The translations under genes and the position numbers were made by a program. DNA of 42,696 nt from Oryzomonas sagensis (lineage in GTDB: Bacteria > Desulfobacterota > Desulfuromonadia > Geobacterales > Pseudopelobacteraceae): NCBI RefSeq assembly GCF_008802355.1, contig NZ_VZRA01000008.1:1-42696 (forward strand). Reading direction: 5' to 3'. This document shows positions 23,336-32,196 of this stretch, piece by piece. Every line of letters begins with the position of its first letter. The stretch's first letter is position 1. A model generated the notes under the pieces. The model did no database searches. It was not told the DNA's origin and was given only the letters and a program-made list of their open reading frames with translations.

Positions 23336-24961
23336 CTACAAACCAAGCTGTTTGAAGAAGTCGTTCCCCTTGTCGTCCACCAGGATGAACGCCGGGAAGT
23401 CCTCCACTTCGATCTTCCACACCGCTTCCATCCCCAGTTCCGGGAAGTCGATGCACTCGACCTTTTTGATGTTCTCCTCGGCCAGGACCGCGGCCGGGCC
23501 GCCGATGGAGCCGAGGTAAAATCCGCCGTACTTCTTGCAGGCGTCCGTAACCTGCTGGCTGCGGTTGCCCTTGGCGATCATGATCATCGCGCCGCCGTGG
23601 GATTGCAGTTCGTCCACATAGGAGTCCATGCGGCCGGCGGTGGTGGGGCCGAAGGAGCCGGAGGGCTTGCCCGCCGGGGTCTTGGCCGGGCCGGCGTAGT
23701 AGATCGGGTGCTTCAGCAGGTACTCGGGCAGTGCTTGGCCTTTATCCATGATCTCTTTGAACTTGGCGTGGGCGATGTCGCGGCCCACCACGATGGTGCC
23801 GGTGAGCAGGAGCGGGGTGGACACCGGGTGTTTGGTCAGTTCCGCCAGAATCTCCTTCATGGGGCGGTTCAGGTCGATCTTGACGCCGTGGCCGTGCTTG
23901 CCGCGGTACTGCTCGGGGATCAGGCGGCCGGGGTTGCGGTCCATCTCCTCCACGAACAGGCCGTGCTTGGTGATCTTGGCCTTGATGTTGCGGTCGGCCG
24001 AGCAGGATACCGCCATGCCCACCGGGCAGGACGCGCCGTGGCGCGGCAGGCGGATGACGCGCACGTCGTGGGCGAAGTACTTGCCGCCGAACTGGGCGCC
24101 GATGCCCAGCTTCTGCGCCGCCTCAAGGAGTTTCGCTTCCAGTTCCAGATCGCGGAAGGCCTGGCCGTGCTCGTTCCCCTGGGTGGGGAGGCCGTCCAGC
24201 TCCTTGGCGGTGGCCAGTTTGACGGTCTTCATGCAGGCGTCGGCGCTGGTGCCGCCGATGACGAAGGCGATGTGGTAGGGAGGGCAGGCGGCGGTGCCCA
24301 GGTACTTCATCTTTTCCACCAGGAATTTTTCCAGTTTGCCCGGGGTGAGCAGGGCCTTGGTCTCCTGGAAGAGCATGGTCTTGTTGGCCGAGCCGCCTCC
24401 CTTGGCCATGAACAGGAACTTGTAGTAGTCGCCGTCGGTGGCCGCGATGTCGATCTGGGCCGGGAGGTTGGTGCCGGTGTTGACTTCCTTGTACATGTCC
24501 AGGGCCACGGTCTGGGAGTAGCGCAGGTTCTCTTCGGTGTAGGTCTTGTAGACACCCTTGGAGATCCACTCTTCGTCCTTGACGCCGGTCCAGACCTGCT
24601 GGCCTTTCTTGGCGACGACCGTGGCGGTGCCGGTGTCCTGGCAGACCGGAAGTTCGAACTGGGCGGAGATCTCGGCGTTGCGCAGGAACGCCATGGCGAC
24701 CCCTTTGTCGTTCTGGGAGGCTTCGGGATCGGAGAGGATCTTGGCCACCTGCTCGTTGTGCGCGGGGCGCAGCAGGAACGAAACGTCCCGCATGGCCTCA
24801 TTGGCCAGAACGGTGAGCGCCTCGGGACAGACCCTGATGACCTGCTTGCCGGCAAACTCGGCCAATTCGACGTACTTTTCGCTTCCCTCGATCTTGCGGT
24901 ACTTGGTTTCATCTGTGGCAAGGGGGAAGAGTTCCTGATAAACGAACGGTTTGGTGGACAT
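23336..24961 (-). CDS. Class I fumarate hydratase (iron-sulfur, FumA/FumB type)
   Basis: A 541-residue single-chain class I fumarase that reversibly hydrates fumarate to L-malate in the TCA cycle. The three cysteines that bind the catalytic [4Fe-4S] cluster are present: Cys107 (PVCQDTG), Cys226 (TAACPPYH) and Cys320 (MAVSCS), matching E. coli FumA Cys105/224/318. Alpha domain motifs ([20 protein letters not shown]) and the C-terminal beta domain ([41 protein letters not shown]) are intact. It is a full-length oxygen-sensitive enzyme, consistent with anaerobic respiration. AAGGAG-type ribosome site before the ATG; divergent from cysE. Confidence 0.96.
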   Translation of the reverse strand: MSTKPFVYQELFPLATDETKYRKIEGSEKYVELAEFAGKQVIRVCPEALTVLANEAMRDVSFLLRPAHNEQVAKILSDPEASQNDKGVAMAFLRNAEISAQFELPVCQDTGTATVVAKKGQQVWTGVKDEEWISKGVYKTYTEENLRYSQTVALDMYKEVNTGTNLPAQIDIAATDGDYYKFLFMAKGGGSANKTMLFQETKALLTPGKLEKFLVEKMKYLGTAACPPYHIAFVIGGTSADACMKTVKLATAKELDGLPTQGNEHGQAFRDLELEAKLLEAAQKLGIGAQFGGKYFAHDVRVIRLPRHGASCPVGMAVSCSADRNIKAKITKHGLFVEEMDRNPGRLIPEQYRGKHGHGVKIDLNRPMKEILAELTKHPVSTPLLLTGTIVVGRDIAHAKFKEIMDKGQALPEYLLKHPIYYAGPAKTPAGKPSGSFGPTTAGRMDSYVDELQSHGGAMIMIAKGNRSQQVTDACKKYGGFYLGSIGGPAAVLAEENIKKVECIDFPELGMEAVWKIEVEDFPAFILVDDKGNDFFKQLGL

Positions 24962-25119
24962 GAATGTGGTTCTCCTTTCGTTGCCGGAAATTCGGCTTTG
25001 TTACGATTGATTGGATGCCGAGTGAAAAGTGTTTTGTATACAGGACGCAATGGGCGCATCTTAGTGAAAAGTACGCCCTTTGTCGAGAGCTAAGTTTACG
25101 ACAAAACAGGTGATAAAAA

Positions 25120-25148
25120 TTGACAGATTTAGTGGGCCTATGTTAATC
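25120..25148 (+). promoter_or_regulatory. Possible sigma-70 promoter for cysE
   Basis: A perfect TTGACA (25120-25125) is followed 17 bp later by TTAATC (25143-25148), which matches the -10 consensus poorly. The AT-rich stretch just before (GATAAAAAT) could serve as an UP-like element. Confidence 0.45.
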
Positions 25149-25188
25149 CTGTACCACAATTTTCAACTGTTTGTACGGGAGTTTCACC

Positions 25189-25863
25189 ATGTTCAAGAAC
25201 CTGCGCGAGGATATCAACTCCGTCTTTGAACGCGATCCGGCCGCCCGCAATGCCATGGAGATCATCTTCTGCTATCCCGGCCTGCACGCCCTTTGGATAT
25301 ACCGTATTGCCCATTGGTTCTGGATCAACAAGCTATTTTTCCTGGGGCGTTTCATTTCCCATGTGGGCCGCTTCCTGACCGGCATCGAGATCCATCCGGG
25401 CGCCAAGATCGGCCGCAAGTTTTTCATCGACCACGGCATGGGGGTGGTGATCGGGGAAACGGCCGAAATCGGCGACAACGTGACCCTCTACCACGGCGTG
25501 ACCCTGGGCGGGGTGACCTGGGACAAGGTCAAGCGTCACCCGACCCTGGGCGACAACGTGGTGATCGGATCGGGGGCCAAGGTGCTGGGACCGTTTACCG
25601 TCGGCAAGGGGGCCAAGATCGGCTCCAACTCGGTGGTGGTCAAGGAGGTCCCGGAAAACGCTACCGTGGTCGGCATCCCCGGTCGGGTGGTCATGGCCCA
25701 GGAAAAGAAGGAAGAGCTTCGCCCCGACCTGCAACACGACCAGCTGCCCGACCCGGAGGCCAAGGCGATTTCGTGTCTGTTCGACCAGATCCGCGAGTTG
25801 GAGAAGAAGTACGCCACCCTGGCCGAGGAACACGAGGCGCTGAAAAAGAAAATCAACGGCTGA
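25189..25863 (+). CDS. cysE: Serine O-acetyltransferase
   Basis: The ATG at 25189 has GGGAG upstream and gives the usual N-terminus ([21 protein letters not shown]), preferred over an ATG at 25171. The 224-residue enzyme transfers acetyl from acetyl-CoA to L-serine, the first step of cysteine synthesis. The N-terminal helical domain ([19 protein letters not shown]) is followed by a left-handed beta-helix of hexapeptide repeats, with catalytic [27 protein letters not shown] and the acetyl-CoA-site stretch GSGAKVLGP...GSNSVV. It is the short EpsC-like form. The C-terminal ~50 residues form a charged helix. lpxC follows after 76 bp. Confidence 0.95.
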   Translation: MFKNLREDINSVFERDPAARNAMEIIFCYPGLHALWIYRIAHWFWINKLFFLGRFISHVGRFLTGIEIHPGAKIGRKFFIDHGMGVVIGETAEIGDNVTLYHGVTLGGVTWDKVKRHPTLGDNVVIGSGAKVLGPFTVGKGAKIGSNSVVVKEVPENATVVGIPGRVVMAQEKKEELRPDLQHDQLPDPEAKAISCLFDQIRELEKKYATLAEEHEALKKKING

Positions 25864-25939
25864 TCCGTCTCCCCTCCGTCAGACCGGAGGGGGAGCGGGG
25901 TGTGTGCCGCTGTGCAATAAAATTCGAGAAAGCTGCGCA

Positions 25940-26767
25940 ATGATCAAACGACAAACCACCATCAATCGTATCTTCAAGATCACCGGCATCGGGCTGCATA
26001 CCGGCCAACCGGTCAACCTGGAGTTCCTTCCCCGCCGCGAGTTCGGCATCGCCTTTGTCATCAACGGCCAGATGATCCCGGCCCGCTACGACATGGTGGC
26101 CGACACGCGCCTCTCGACCCTGATCGCCAGGGAGGGGGCATCGGTTTCCACCATCGAACACCTGATGGCGGCCTTTTACTTCTCCGGCATCACCAACTGC
26201 CTGGTGTACATCGACGGCCCCGAGGTCCCCATCATGGACGGCTCGGCCTGGGAGTTCTATCAGGGCATGTGGAAAGCCGGCGTCTACGAATTCCCGGAAA
26301 ACGGCGTCTATCTGAAGGTGCTCCGCCCGGTGGAGGTCACCCGGGAAGACGCGTTTCTGCGGGTCAAGCCGCTCAATACCCTGGAAATCACCATGTCCAT
26401 CGAGTTCCGGGCACCGGTCGGCAAGCAGAAGAAACGGGTCACGGACGTGGAAAACGCCTTCGCCATCATCAATTCCCGCACCTTCGGCTTCATCGAAGAA
26501 CTGGAGGCGATCCGCCAGGCGGGTTTGGCCAAGGGGGCGACCCTGGACAATGCCGTGGCGATCGGCGAGGACAGCATCGTCAACCCCCACGGCCTGCGTT
26601 ACAAGAAGGAGCTGGTCAATCACAAGATTCTCGATCTGATCGGCGATCTGTACACCAGCGGCTACCGCATCCTCGGCAAGGTCGAGGCCAACAAGACCGG
26701 CCATTACCTCAACAATCTGCTGCTGAAAGAGATCTTTTCAGACCCCGCCAATTACGCCATCTACTGA
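25940..26767 (+). CDS. lpxC: UDP-3-O-acyl-N-acetylglucosamine deacetylase
   Basis: LpxC catalyses the committed deacetylation step of lipid A synthesis with a catalytic zinc. Start at 25940 gives MIKRQTTIN and the family opening GIGLHTGQPVNLEF; an ATG at 25904 is less likely. The zinc ligands are present: His74 (STIEHLMAA), His228 and Asp232 (VNHKILDLIGD), with the general-acid His255 (NKTGHYLNN). The product is 275 residues, about 30 shorter than E. coli LpxC, mainly at the C-terminus. The ribosome site is weak (GAGAAAG), and a small hairpin (25871-25892) lies between cysE and lpxC. Its association with cysE rather than with cell-division genes is unusual versus enterics. Confidence 0.94.
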   Translation: MIKRQTTINRIFKITGIGLHTGQPVNLEFLPRREFGIAFVINGQMIPARYDMVADTRLSTLIAREGASVSTIEHLMAAFYFSGITNCLVYIDGPEVPIMDGSAWEFYQGMWKAGVYEFPENGVYLKVLRPVEVTREDAFLRVKPLNTLEITMSIEFRAPVGKQKKRVTDVENAFAIINSRTFGFIEELEAIRQAGLAKGATLDNAVAIGEDSIVNPHGLRYKKELVNHKILDLIGDLYTSGYRILGKVEANKTGHYLNNLLLKEIFSDPANYAIY

Positions 26768-26789
26768 AACCCCGGATTGAGCGGGTTTC
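26766..26789 (+). terminator. Weak hairpin at the lpxC 3' end
   Basis: GAAACCC (26766-26772, overlapping the stop) pairs with GGGTTTC (26783-26789) and is followed by GCTTTGC. Weak as a terminator. Confidence 0.4.
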
Positions 26790-26811
26790 GCTTTGCTGCT
26801 CGACGCCTTTA

Positions 26812-26951
26812 AGGTTTTTGAAAATCGTAGCGAGGAGGCTGGTATGCAAGGCGCAAGCGAGCGAGAAGGCGAGGCGTACCCGTCGGTACGTTGAGCCTTT
26901 GAGCGAGTGGCAACGCCGCAGACCAGTCCCGCAGTAGATTTTCAAAAACCT
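26812..26951. repeat. 140-bp intergenic element with 15-bp terminal inverted repeats
   Basis: The left end (26812-26826, AGGTTTTTGAAAATC) is repeated exactly inverted at the right end (26937-26951). The interior contains further nested inverted segments, including CGTACC...GGTACG at 26875-26890, so the single strand can fold into one long cruciform-like structure. It carries no gene. It abuts the stop of the AsmA gene at 26953. This looks like a non-coding repeated intergenic element of the REP/MITE type; I recall similar GC-rich sequence between genes of Geobacter-type genomes, but copy number cannot be checked here. Confidence 0.7.
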
Positions 26952-26952
26952 G

Positions 26953-29900
26953 CTATTGTCCCAGTATGACCTCTCCCGTATCCGTGAACAGCTTCACCGG
27001 CAGTTCAAAGACCCGCTTGAAGATATTCAACGCTCCCCTGGCCATGGACTTGACCGGAATAGCGCTCACCTGTGGATCGGACCATTTGCCCTTGGCCTCG
27101 AAATAGGCCGTTACCACCGATTTGCCCTTGCCGGTCAGAAGCCAGCCTACCACCGGGATGCGGTTGACGATCTTGTCTACGGTCTGGAGCGGCTGGACGC
27201 CGATGGTGAAATTGAGTTCCTCCCTGACCATGTCCGCTCGGCCGATGACCGAGATGTTCATGGCGTCGCTGTTGATAAAGAGGTTTTGGGTCGAAATGCT
27301 GCCGTCGCTGAAGGCGAAGCTGCCATGGATGTCCTTATACGGCATACCGTCCGACACCATGTCCGGAAGTTGGAACTTGAGCAACTGGGATACGTTGAGG
27401 ATCGAGAACATCTTGGAGAGCACGTTGAACTTCCGCAGAGTGCCTTTTTCCAGTCTCAGCTTCACATTGCCGAGCGCTGTCCTCTTGAGGTCCGCCAGGG
27501 TAGCCCCCCGGGCGGTCAGGTCGCCGGAGAGGTTCAGGGTCCCGGTGACCTCCTTGGTCACGTCCAGCGCTTGAAGGAGGCGCTCCGCATTGACCCGCGA
27601 AACACCGATATTCAGGTCATAGCGTCGCTCCTGGCCGTTGCCCGGCGCAATGCGCCCCTTTGCGGTCACCCTGCCGCCGAACATCTCGGCCCCCATGCCC
27701 TGGAGATAAAGAATGCCGTTTTCCTGGTGCAGGGTCGCGTTCAGCTTCGAGTAGGGAATCTTCTCGTATTTCCCGGATTCGGCGTTGAGCTTGAGATTCA
27801 GGTTCAGTCGCGATGATGCCCGATTGTCCGCGTTCCCCTGGTCGGAGAGCCTGGCCAGCAGGAGCAGGTCGTCCAGGTCGAGGTTGGATGAACTGAGCGC
27901 CAGGTTGGCCGTTGGGGCGGCCCCCGCGGTGTAATCGCCGTTGATGCTGAAATTGGACGTATTGAAGAGTCCGGACAAACGATTGATGGCATACCTGCCG
28001 TCCCTGACGGCCAGCACGGCATGCAGGCGGCGAATGCTGGCATTGGCCTTGGCCGGGGGCGGGGGAATGAGGTTTATGTCCCGCAGGAAGAACTGGGGCG
28101 ACGACAGGGTGATCTCGGCTTCGGCGTTTTTCAGGCTTTTGACCCGGCCGCGCAGGTTGAGGAGCGAATCGCCGTAGCGGGCGCTCATGCCGGTAGTCTC
28201 CAGGCTGTTCCCGTGAAAGGTGATCGTGCTGCTGATGCCGCTCACCGGCTTCAGTTTGGGATCCGGCAGGAAGGAAAAAGTGTTCAGGGCAATGCTGCCG
28301 GAGTAATCCATGGCCGCGAAGTCTTCGGGGTTGCCGGTGCCGCGGATATGGGCCTGTACCCTCCCGCGCGGGCGGTGCTGTTGCCACATGGGCATGATGG
28401 GCAAGGTCTCGCTCAACCAAAACGGGTTGGTCTGCACCTCGAAACCGAGGTACGGCTTGTCGCCGTATCTCAGCAGGGCGTTTGCGGAGAGGGCGAGAGG
28501 CGGCAGGGTATAGGCCAGGCTGTTCAGCTTGATCTCGCCCGGCGGCAGGATCGAACTGAAGGCGAGGTGGTTCGCCATGCCAGCGGGTTTGCGCACAACG
28601 CCGGGAAAGGTGTAGGCGGCCTGCTTCAGTTCCCATTCGCCGTCCAGGCGGTAGGCGGAAAAATGGCCGTTGCCGGTGAGGACAAGGTTGGAGTTGCCGC
28701 TGAAATCGAGCTTGTGCGCCCCGACGATCCTGGCCAGCCAGGCGATTTCGGGGGAGCGTGGGGTGATCTCCATGCGGACCGGGTAGTCGGATTGCTTGTC
28801 GGTGTTGTATTCCGTGATCGACCCGTGCAATTTGAACGGCGACGTGCCGAAGGAGCCGGTCATGCCGATCAGGTTGAAGTTCTTACCCTTCAACTCGATG
28901 GTTCCCTTGATGTTGTTGAACATAGGCGCCTTGGGGCCGTAGCTGAGCACGGCCTTTTCCACCGGCCCCCGGATCAGGAGGGTGTTGTAATTGTCCCCCC
29001 GCTCCATGTGGGTGATCTGACTGACCCGTCCGTCCAGTACGCCGGTATCCAGCTTGAAGACCCCGGACTTGATCTTGTTCTCGATATAGTCGCTGGTGTC
29101 GGCGGGGATGATGCCGTAGGGAACGTAGGTCCTGACATCCTCATAGCGGAAGGTGCCCGGGGTGGCCGCCCTGGCGACGATGCGCGGATCCGGGCCGGCA
29201 TAATCGTGCAGTTGGACGCTCCCCTTGATCCTGAAACCGTCGGTGCTCAGGTCGATGGCCTTGATATCCAGCAGTTTGCCGTTGAGTTTCAGGTCGTAGT
29301 CCGCCTGGAGGAAACGGGGCGCCACGGTTGCGTGGAATATGGTCGGCCAGGACACGGCGGCGTTGTTGATGCGGATTTTGCCCTTGGCGGCGAACTCACG
29401 GGGTTTGCCCTTGAAGCTGGTGGCGACGTCAAGGCGGCCGCCCGGGTTGGCGAAGGGGATGCGCCTGCCGAAGTAAGGCCAGAAACGGCCGATTTCGGCC
29501 TGTTTGATATCCGCATCGCCGTTTAGTTCCATTTCAAGCAGGGATTGCCCCTTTTCTGGGAGCTTGATCGTACCGTTCAGGGCGATTTTGGCGGGAGCCC
29601 CCGATAGGGCCGGGATGTCGCAGACGAGTTTGACGCTCCCTTTGCGGCCGCGGGCCACGTGATCCATGGTCAGGGCGATATTGGTGGCGGCAACAACCGG
29701 CAGCCCATCTTTGCCCACGGCCATGTCGTGCCACTGGATCGTACTGCGCTTGAGCTGCACCTTGCGGAACTGGATCTGCATGCCTTCCTTGCCCGGCGCC
29801 AACAGGTCGTCGATGTTCAACTTCCCGTCTTTGTTCCGTACCAGACGGATGTCAGCCCCTTCCAGGGCTACGTCGCGCAACACGACACGTTCCTCCAGCA

Positions 29901-30195
29901 GGGGCCAGAGGGCCAGCCGCACCGTGATGCGGTCGGCCTTGAGGAAGTCGGCGCTGTTGTCCGGCTCCTTGACCGTGATGCCGTCAAAATCGAAGGAAGG
30001 GCCGAAGTGCCATTTGAACTCGCCGTGGGTGAAGGTGACCTTGCGGTTGAGGGATTTTTGCAGGGAAGCGAGGATCTCGTCGCGATAGGAGTTGACATCC
30101 AGCAGGTAGGGCAGAAAAAAAGCCAGGCTGACCACGATGGTGCTGACGGCCAGCAGCAGGATGCCGGAAAGCTTTATATAGGAGCGTTTCATCAT
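26953..30195 (-). CDS. AsmA-family protein (large periplasmic envelope protein)
   Basis: The start at 30195 (ATGATG; the second ATG at 30192 is equally possible) overlaps the stop of the upstream CNNM gene and has no good ribosome site of its own, so it is translated by coupling; the open frame further upstream lies within that gene. The 1080-residue product has one N-terminal membrane helix (~residues 8-30) and then a long periplasmic region of beta-rich repeats. AsmA hallmarks are NSYRDEILASLQKSLNRKV just after the anchor and the C-terminal AsmA_2 segment (KGTLRKFNVLSKMFSILNVSQLL, DIHGSFAFSDG, VVGWLLTGKG). AsmA-like proteins are bridge-like lipid carriers between inner and outer membranes in E. 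coli (TamB, YhdP); this role is inferred. Confidence 0.9.
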   Translation of the reverse strand: MMKRSYIKLSGILLLAVSTIVVSLAFFLPYLLDVNSYRDEILASLQKSLNRKVTFTHGEFKWHFGPSFDFDGITVKEPDNSADFLKADRITVRLALWPLLEERVVLRDVALEGADIRLVRNKDGKLNIDDLLAPGKEGMQIQFRKVQLKRSTIQWHDMAVGKDGLPVVAATNIALTMDHVARGRKGSVKLVCDIPALSGAPAKIALNGTIKLPEKGQSLLEMELNGDADIKQAEIGRFWPYFGRRIPFANPGGRLDVATSFKGKPREFAAKGKIRINNAAVSWPTIFHATVAPRFLQADYDLKLNGKLLDIKAIDLSTDGFRIKGSVQLHDYAGPDPRIVARAATPGTFRYEDVRTYVPYGIIPADTSDYIENKIKSGVFKLDTGVLDGRVSQITHMERGDNYNTLLIRGPVEKAVLSYGPKAPMFNNIKGTIELKGKNFNLIGMTGSFGTSPFKLHGSITEYNTDKQSDYPVRMEITPRSPEIAWLARIVGAHKLDFSGNSNLVLTGNGHFSAYRLDGEWELKQAAYTFPGVVRKPAGMANHLAFSSILPPGEIKLNSLAYTLPPLALSANALLRYGDKPYLGFEVQTNPFWLSETLPIMPMWQQHRPRGRVQAHIRGTGNPEDFAAMDYSGSIALNTFSFLPDPKLKPVSGISSTITFHGNSLETTGMSARYGDSLLNLRGRVKSLKNAEAEITLSSPQFFLRDINLIPPPPAKANASIRRLHAVLAVRDGRYAINRLSGLFNTSNFSINGDYTAGAAPTANLALSSSNLDLDDLLLLARLSDQGNADNRASSRLNLNLKLNAESGKYEKIPYSKLNATLHQENGILYLQGMGAEMFGGRVTAKGRIAPGNGQERRYDLNIGVSRVNAERLLQALDVTKEVTGTLNLSGDLTARGATLADLKRTALGNVKLRLEKGTLRKFNVLSKMFSILNVSQLLKFQLPDMVSDGMPYKDIHGSFAFSDGSISTQNLFINSDAMNISVIGRADMVREELNFTIGVQPLQTVDKIVNRIPVVGWLLTGKGKSVVTAYFEAKGKWSDPQVSAIPVKSMARGALNIFKRVFELPVKLFTDTGEVILGQ

Positions 30196-31502
30196 GGCTG
30201 TTCGGGGGGGAGGGGGGTGACGCGGACCTTCAGTACCGCGGTCTGGGTAACCTCCTCGCAGAGGAACCGGTAGCCGTGCCATTCGACGGTCTCGCCTTTC
30301 AGCGGGAAACGGCCCAGCTCCTGTAGGATCATGCCGGCCACGGTTTCAAAGGGAAGTTCCTCGTCCACCTTGATCTCCAGGGCGTCGGCCAGGTCGAAGA
30401 CCGAAAGCAGGCCATCCACCATCAGGCTGCCGTCCTCCATATTCATTATGGTCGGTTGTTCCCCGACATCGTGTTCATCCTCGATCTCCCCCACCAACTC
30501 CTCTATCAGGTCTTCGGTGGTGACCAAGCCGCTCAGGCCGCCGTACTCGTCCACAACCAGCACCATCTGGTTGCGGTTGCGCTGCATTTCCTTGAGGAGT
30601 TCGTTGACCTTCTTGCCCTCCGGCACGAAGACCGGCGGCAGCATGATGGCCGCGAGGTCGAGCTGCTCGCCCGCCACCAGCCGTCCCAGGATGTCCTTGC
30701 CGTGCACCACCCCCGCAATCTCCTCGATGCTGCCGGTATAGACCGGGTAGCGGGAGTACATGCTTTCCATCAGCGTGGCCACCACCTGGTCGCGGGGCGC
30801 GGCAAGGTCGAGGGCTACCATGCGCGTACGCGGGACCATCACCTCGCGGACGCAGGTGTGGGAGAACTCGAAGACATTGCGGATGTACTCGTGTTCGGTC
30901 TCGCTGAAAACACCGCTCTCCTGCCCCTCGGCCACGATGTGCTGCACCTCTTCACGGGAGATGAAGGGTTCCCGGTTGGCTGGAATACGCAAGAGCCGCA
31001 TCACCGCCTTGCTGGAGACGGTCAGGAGGCTGACCAGGACCGAGCCGACCCGGGCGAGCACGCTGATGGGCCGGGCGACCCGCAAGGCGATGGCGTCGGA
31101 GTATTGCAGCCCGATGGCCTTGGGCACCAGTTCGCCCAGGATGAGCAACAGGTAGGAGATGATAACCACCATGCCGGTGACCGCCACCGGTTCGGCGGCA
31201 TGGGCCAGGAAGCCGATCCCCAGGTTCTGAAACCAGGGGCGGAGGTAGTCGACGGCGATAATGCCGCCCATGGTCGAGGCCGTGGCGCCGGTCACGGTGA
31301 CGCCGACCTGCACCAGCGCCAGCAGGCGGTGGGGGTCGTGCTGAAGCACCTCGATGAGGCTTGCCCGCTTGTCGCCCTCGTCCACCAGTTGGGCGACACG
31401 GCTCTTGCGAATGGAAATGATGGCAAATTCGGAGCAGGCAAAAAAGCCGTTCAGAACAATCATCACTGCAATGACGAATATTTCAACGAGAACGGTATCC
31501 AC
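30192..31502 (-). CDS. CNNM/CorC (HlyC) family membrane protein with CBS pair
   Basis: The start codon is GTG at 31502, with TGGAGG five nt upstream. The 436-residue protein has a DUF21 (CNNM) membrane domain with about four helices (residues 1-150; GFFACSEFAIISIRKSRV is typical), a pair of CBS domains (~205-325; PRTRMVALD, YSRYPVYTG, GLVTTEDLIEELVGEIEDE) and a C-terminal CorC_HlyC domain (~345-432). Members export or help homeostasis of Mg2+/Co2+ or Na+; the older name hemolysin is misleading. Its stop overlaps the AsmA start by four bases, so the two form an operon. Confidence 0.93.
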   Translation of the reverse strand: MDTVLVEIFVIAVMIVLNGFFACSEFAIISIRKSRVAQLVDEGDKRASLIEVLQHDPHRLLALVQVGVTVTGATASTMGGIIAVDYLRPWFQNLGIGFLAHAAEPVAVTGMVVIISYLLLILGELVPKAIGLQYSDAIALRVARPISVLARVGSVLVSLLTVSSKAVMRLLRIPANREPFISREEVQHIVAEGQESGVFSETEHEYIRNVFEFSHTCVREVMVPRTRMVALDLAAPRDQVVATLMESMYSRYPVYTGSIEEIAGVVHGKDILGRLVAGEQLDLAAIMLPPVFVPEGKKVNELLKEMQRNRNQMVLVVDEYGGLSGLVTTEDLIEELVGEIEDEHDVGEQPTIMNMEDGSLMVDGLLSVFDLADALEIKVDEELPFETVAGMILQELGRFPLKGETVEWHGYRFLCEEVTQTAVLKVRVTPLPPEQP

Positions 31503-31711
31503 AAAACCTCCATTAAAGCGACATTTTCACTCCTGATGTGGCTAATGTCAACCGTCACATGTGTCGGTATACGTTTTATTCGTGTAATGGTGCGAAAATG
31601 CCGGGAAAAGTTCCCGCCGCCGTGCGGCTGCCGGGCATTTAATTCAATTTTTTACCGCGGGGCATGTAACCTTTGGGGGCTTTGATCGTCTTATGCTTTA
31701 TAAAACGTAAG
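31503..31711. other. Intergenic region upstream of the small-peptide unit
   Basis: About 200 bp without a credible gene. It must hold the minus-strand promoter of the CNNM gene and probably a plus-strand promoter near 31691-31704 (AT-rich TTATGCTTTATAAAA). I could not assign a confident -35. Confidence 0.4.
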
Positions 31712-31780
31712 GCCGCGCGTTGTTATGCACAACCGAAGACCGCTGGAGCGGTAACCAAACTCTTTGAAGGAAGGCGCGGC
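31712..31780 (+). ncRNA. Structured 5' leader, three-way-junction fold
   Basis: GCCGCGC (31712-31718) pairs with GCGCGGC (31774-31780) to close a junction. Inside are two small hairpins: GTTGT/ACAAC (31719-31723 with 31729-31733) and ACCGC/GCGGT (31739-31743 with 31748-31752). The closing strand lies between the ribosome site GAAGGAAGG (31766-31774) and the ATG at 31783, so folding could hide the translation start. No known riboswitch consensus was recognised. Cis-regulatory role is inferred. Confidence 0.45.
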
Positions 31781-31782
31781 AG

Positions 31783-31923
31783 ATGAGCGACAAGCTATGT
31801 TCAAGGGCCTGGATCCGCCCGGTAACAGCCGTCACATTCCCGGCCGTGGCCCTCAGCGGATTATTTCTGGCGCTGCACATCCAGATCGGCGAAAACGTCA
31901 AGGTGCTCCACGAGAGTACATAA
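31783..31923 (+). CDS. 46-residue single-helix membrane peptide, DUF4405-like fragment
   Basis: A short frame with a strong ribosome site (GAAGGAAGG, 8 nt before the ATG) and a TAA at 31921-31923. The peptide begins with a basic soluble stretch, has one membrane helix (VTAVTFPAVALSGLFLALHI, ~residues 14-33) and ends KVLHEST. The pattern R-P-V-T, a hydrophobic helix with SG, His in the helix end and a terminal LHE resembles helix 1 of the DUF4405 membrane-cytochrome-like family, with the stop right after LHE. It may be a truncated remnant or a real small membrane protein; the tight unit of leader, ribosome site and terminator argues for expression. Confidence 0.55.
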   Translation: MSDKLCSRAWIRPVTAVTFPAVALSGLFLALHIQIGENVKVLHEST

Positions 31924-31960
31924 TGAGAAACGGAAGATCGCTTCCGTTTCTCATTTTGTT
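31922..31960 (+). terminator. Terminator-type hairpin after the 46-residue peptide gene
   Basis: AATGAGAAACGGAAG (31922-31936, overlapping the stop codon) pairs perfectly over 15 bp with CTTCCGTTTCTCATT (31941-31955), loop ATCG, followed by TTGTT. Confidence 0.75.
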
Positions 31961-32127
31961 CCTGGCGGCAGTGCTGAAAGTATTTTGAGAACAGGGACCA
32001 GACTCCTTTTTATTTTTCTCGCAATAGTCTATATAGTGGGGCTGATTGGTAAGTGAATAAGTCGGCTTCATTCTTTTCATCGTTACCCAGTATCCAGGGC
32101 AGCAAGCACATAAGGCAGGAGGAAATC

Positions 32128-32196
32128 GTGACGTTACATGCAGCAGGCACTTTTGCACGCCTGAAGAAACCGGAAACAAGGGCGGTGCGGCAATGA
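32128..32196 (+). CDS. 22-codon leader ORF translationally coupled to mdtA
   Basis: GTG at 32128 has a near-ideal ribosome site (AGGAGGAAATC just before it). The frame runs 22 codons to TGA at 32194-32196, which overlaps the ATG of the MdtA-like gene (32193-32195) as ATGA. The peptide is basic (five Arg/Lys in its second half) and has no membrane segment. The MdtA-like gene itself has only a poor ribosome site, so its translation probably depends on ribosomes finishing this leader. It could be a regulatory leader peptide; no attenuation-type codon run is visible. Confidence 0.6.
   Translation: MTLHAAGTFARLKKPETRAVRQ

Noticed and set aside
23597-25093. 498-codon plus-strand frame opposite fumarase
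   Set aside because: Gly/Val/Leu-rich shadow of a strongly conserved enzyme with no recognisable motif.
26812-26951. CRISPR repeat or small-RNA gene
   Set aside because: There is only one unit with inverted, not direct, repeats and no spacers; no promoter could be assigned.
28021-29526. 501-codon plus-strand frame opposite the AsmA gene
   Set aside because: Shadow frame; AsmA hallmarks and gene overlap with the CNNM gene support the minus strand.
31712-31780. Purine, TPP, cobalamin or cyclic-di-GMP riboswitch
   Set aside because: The fold is a three-way junction but none of the conserved bases of those classes was found.
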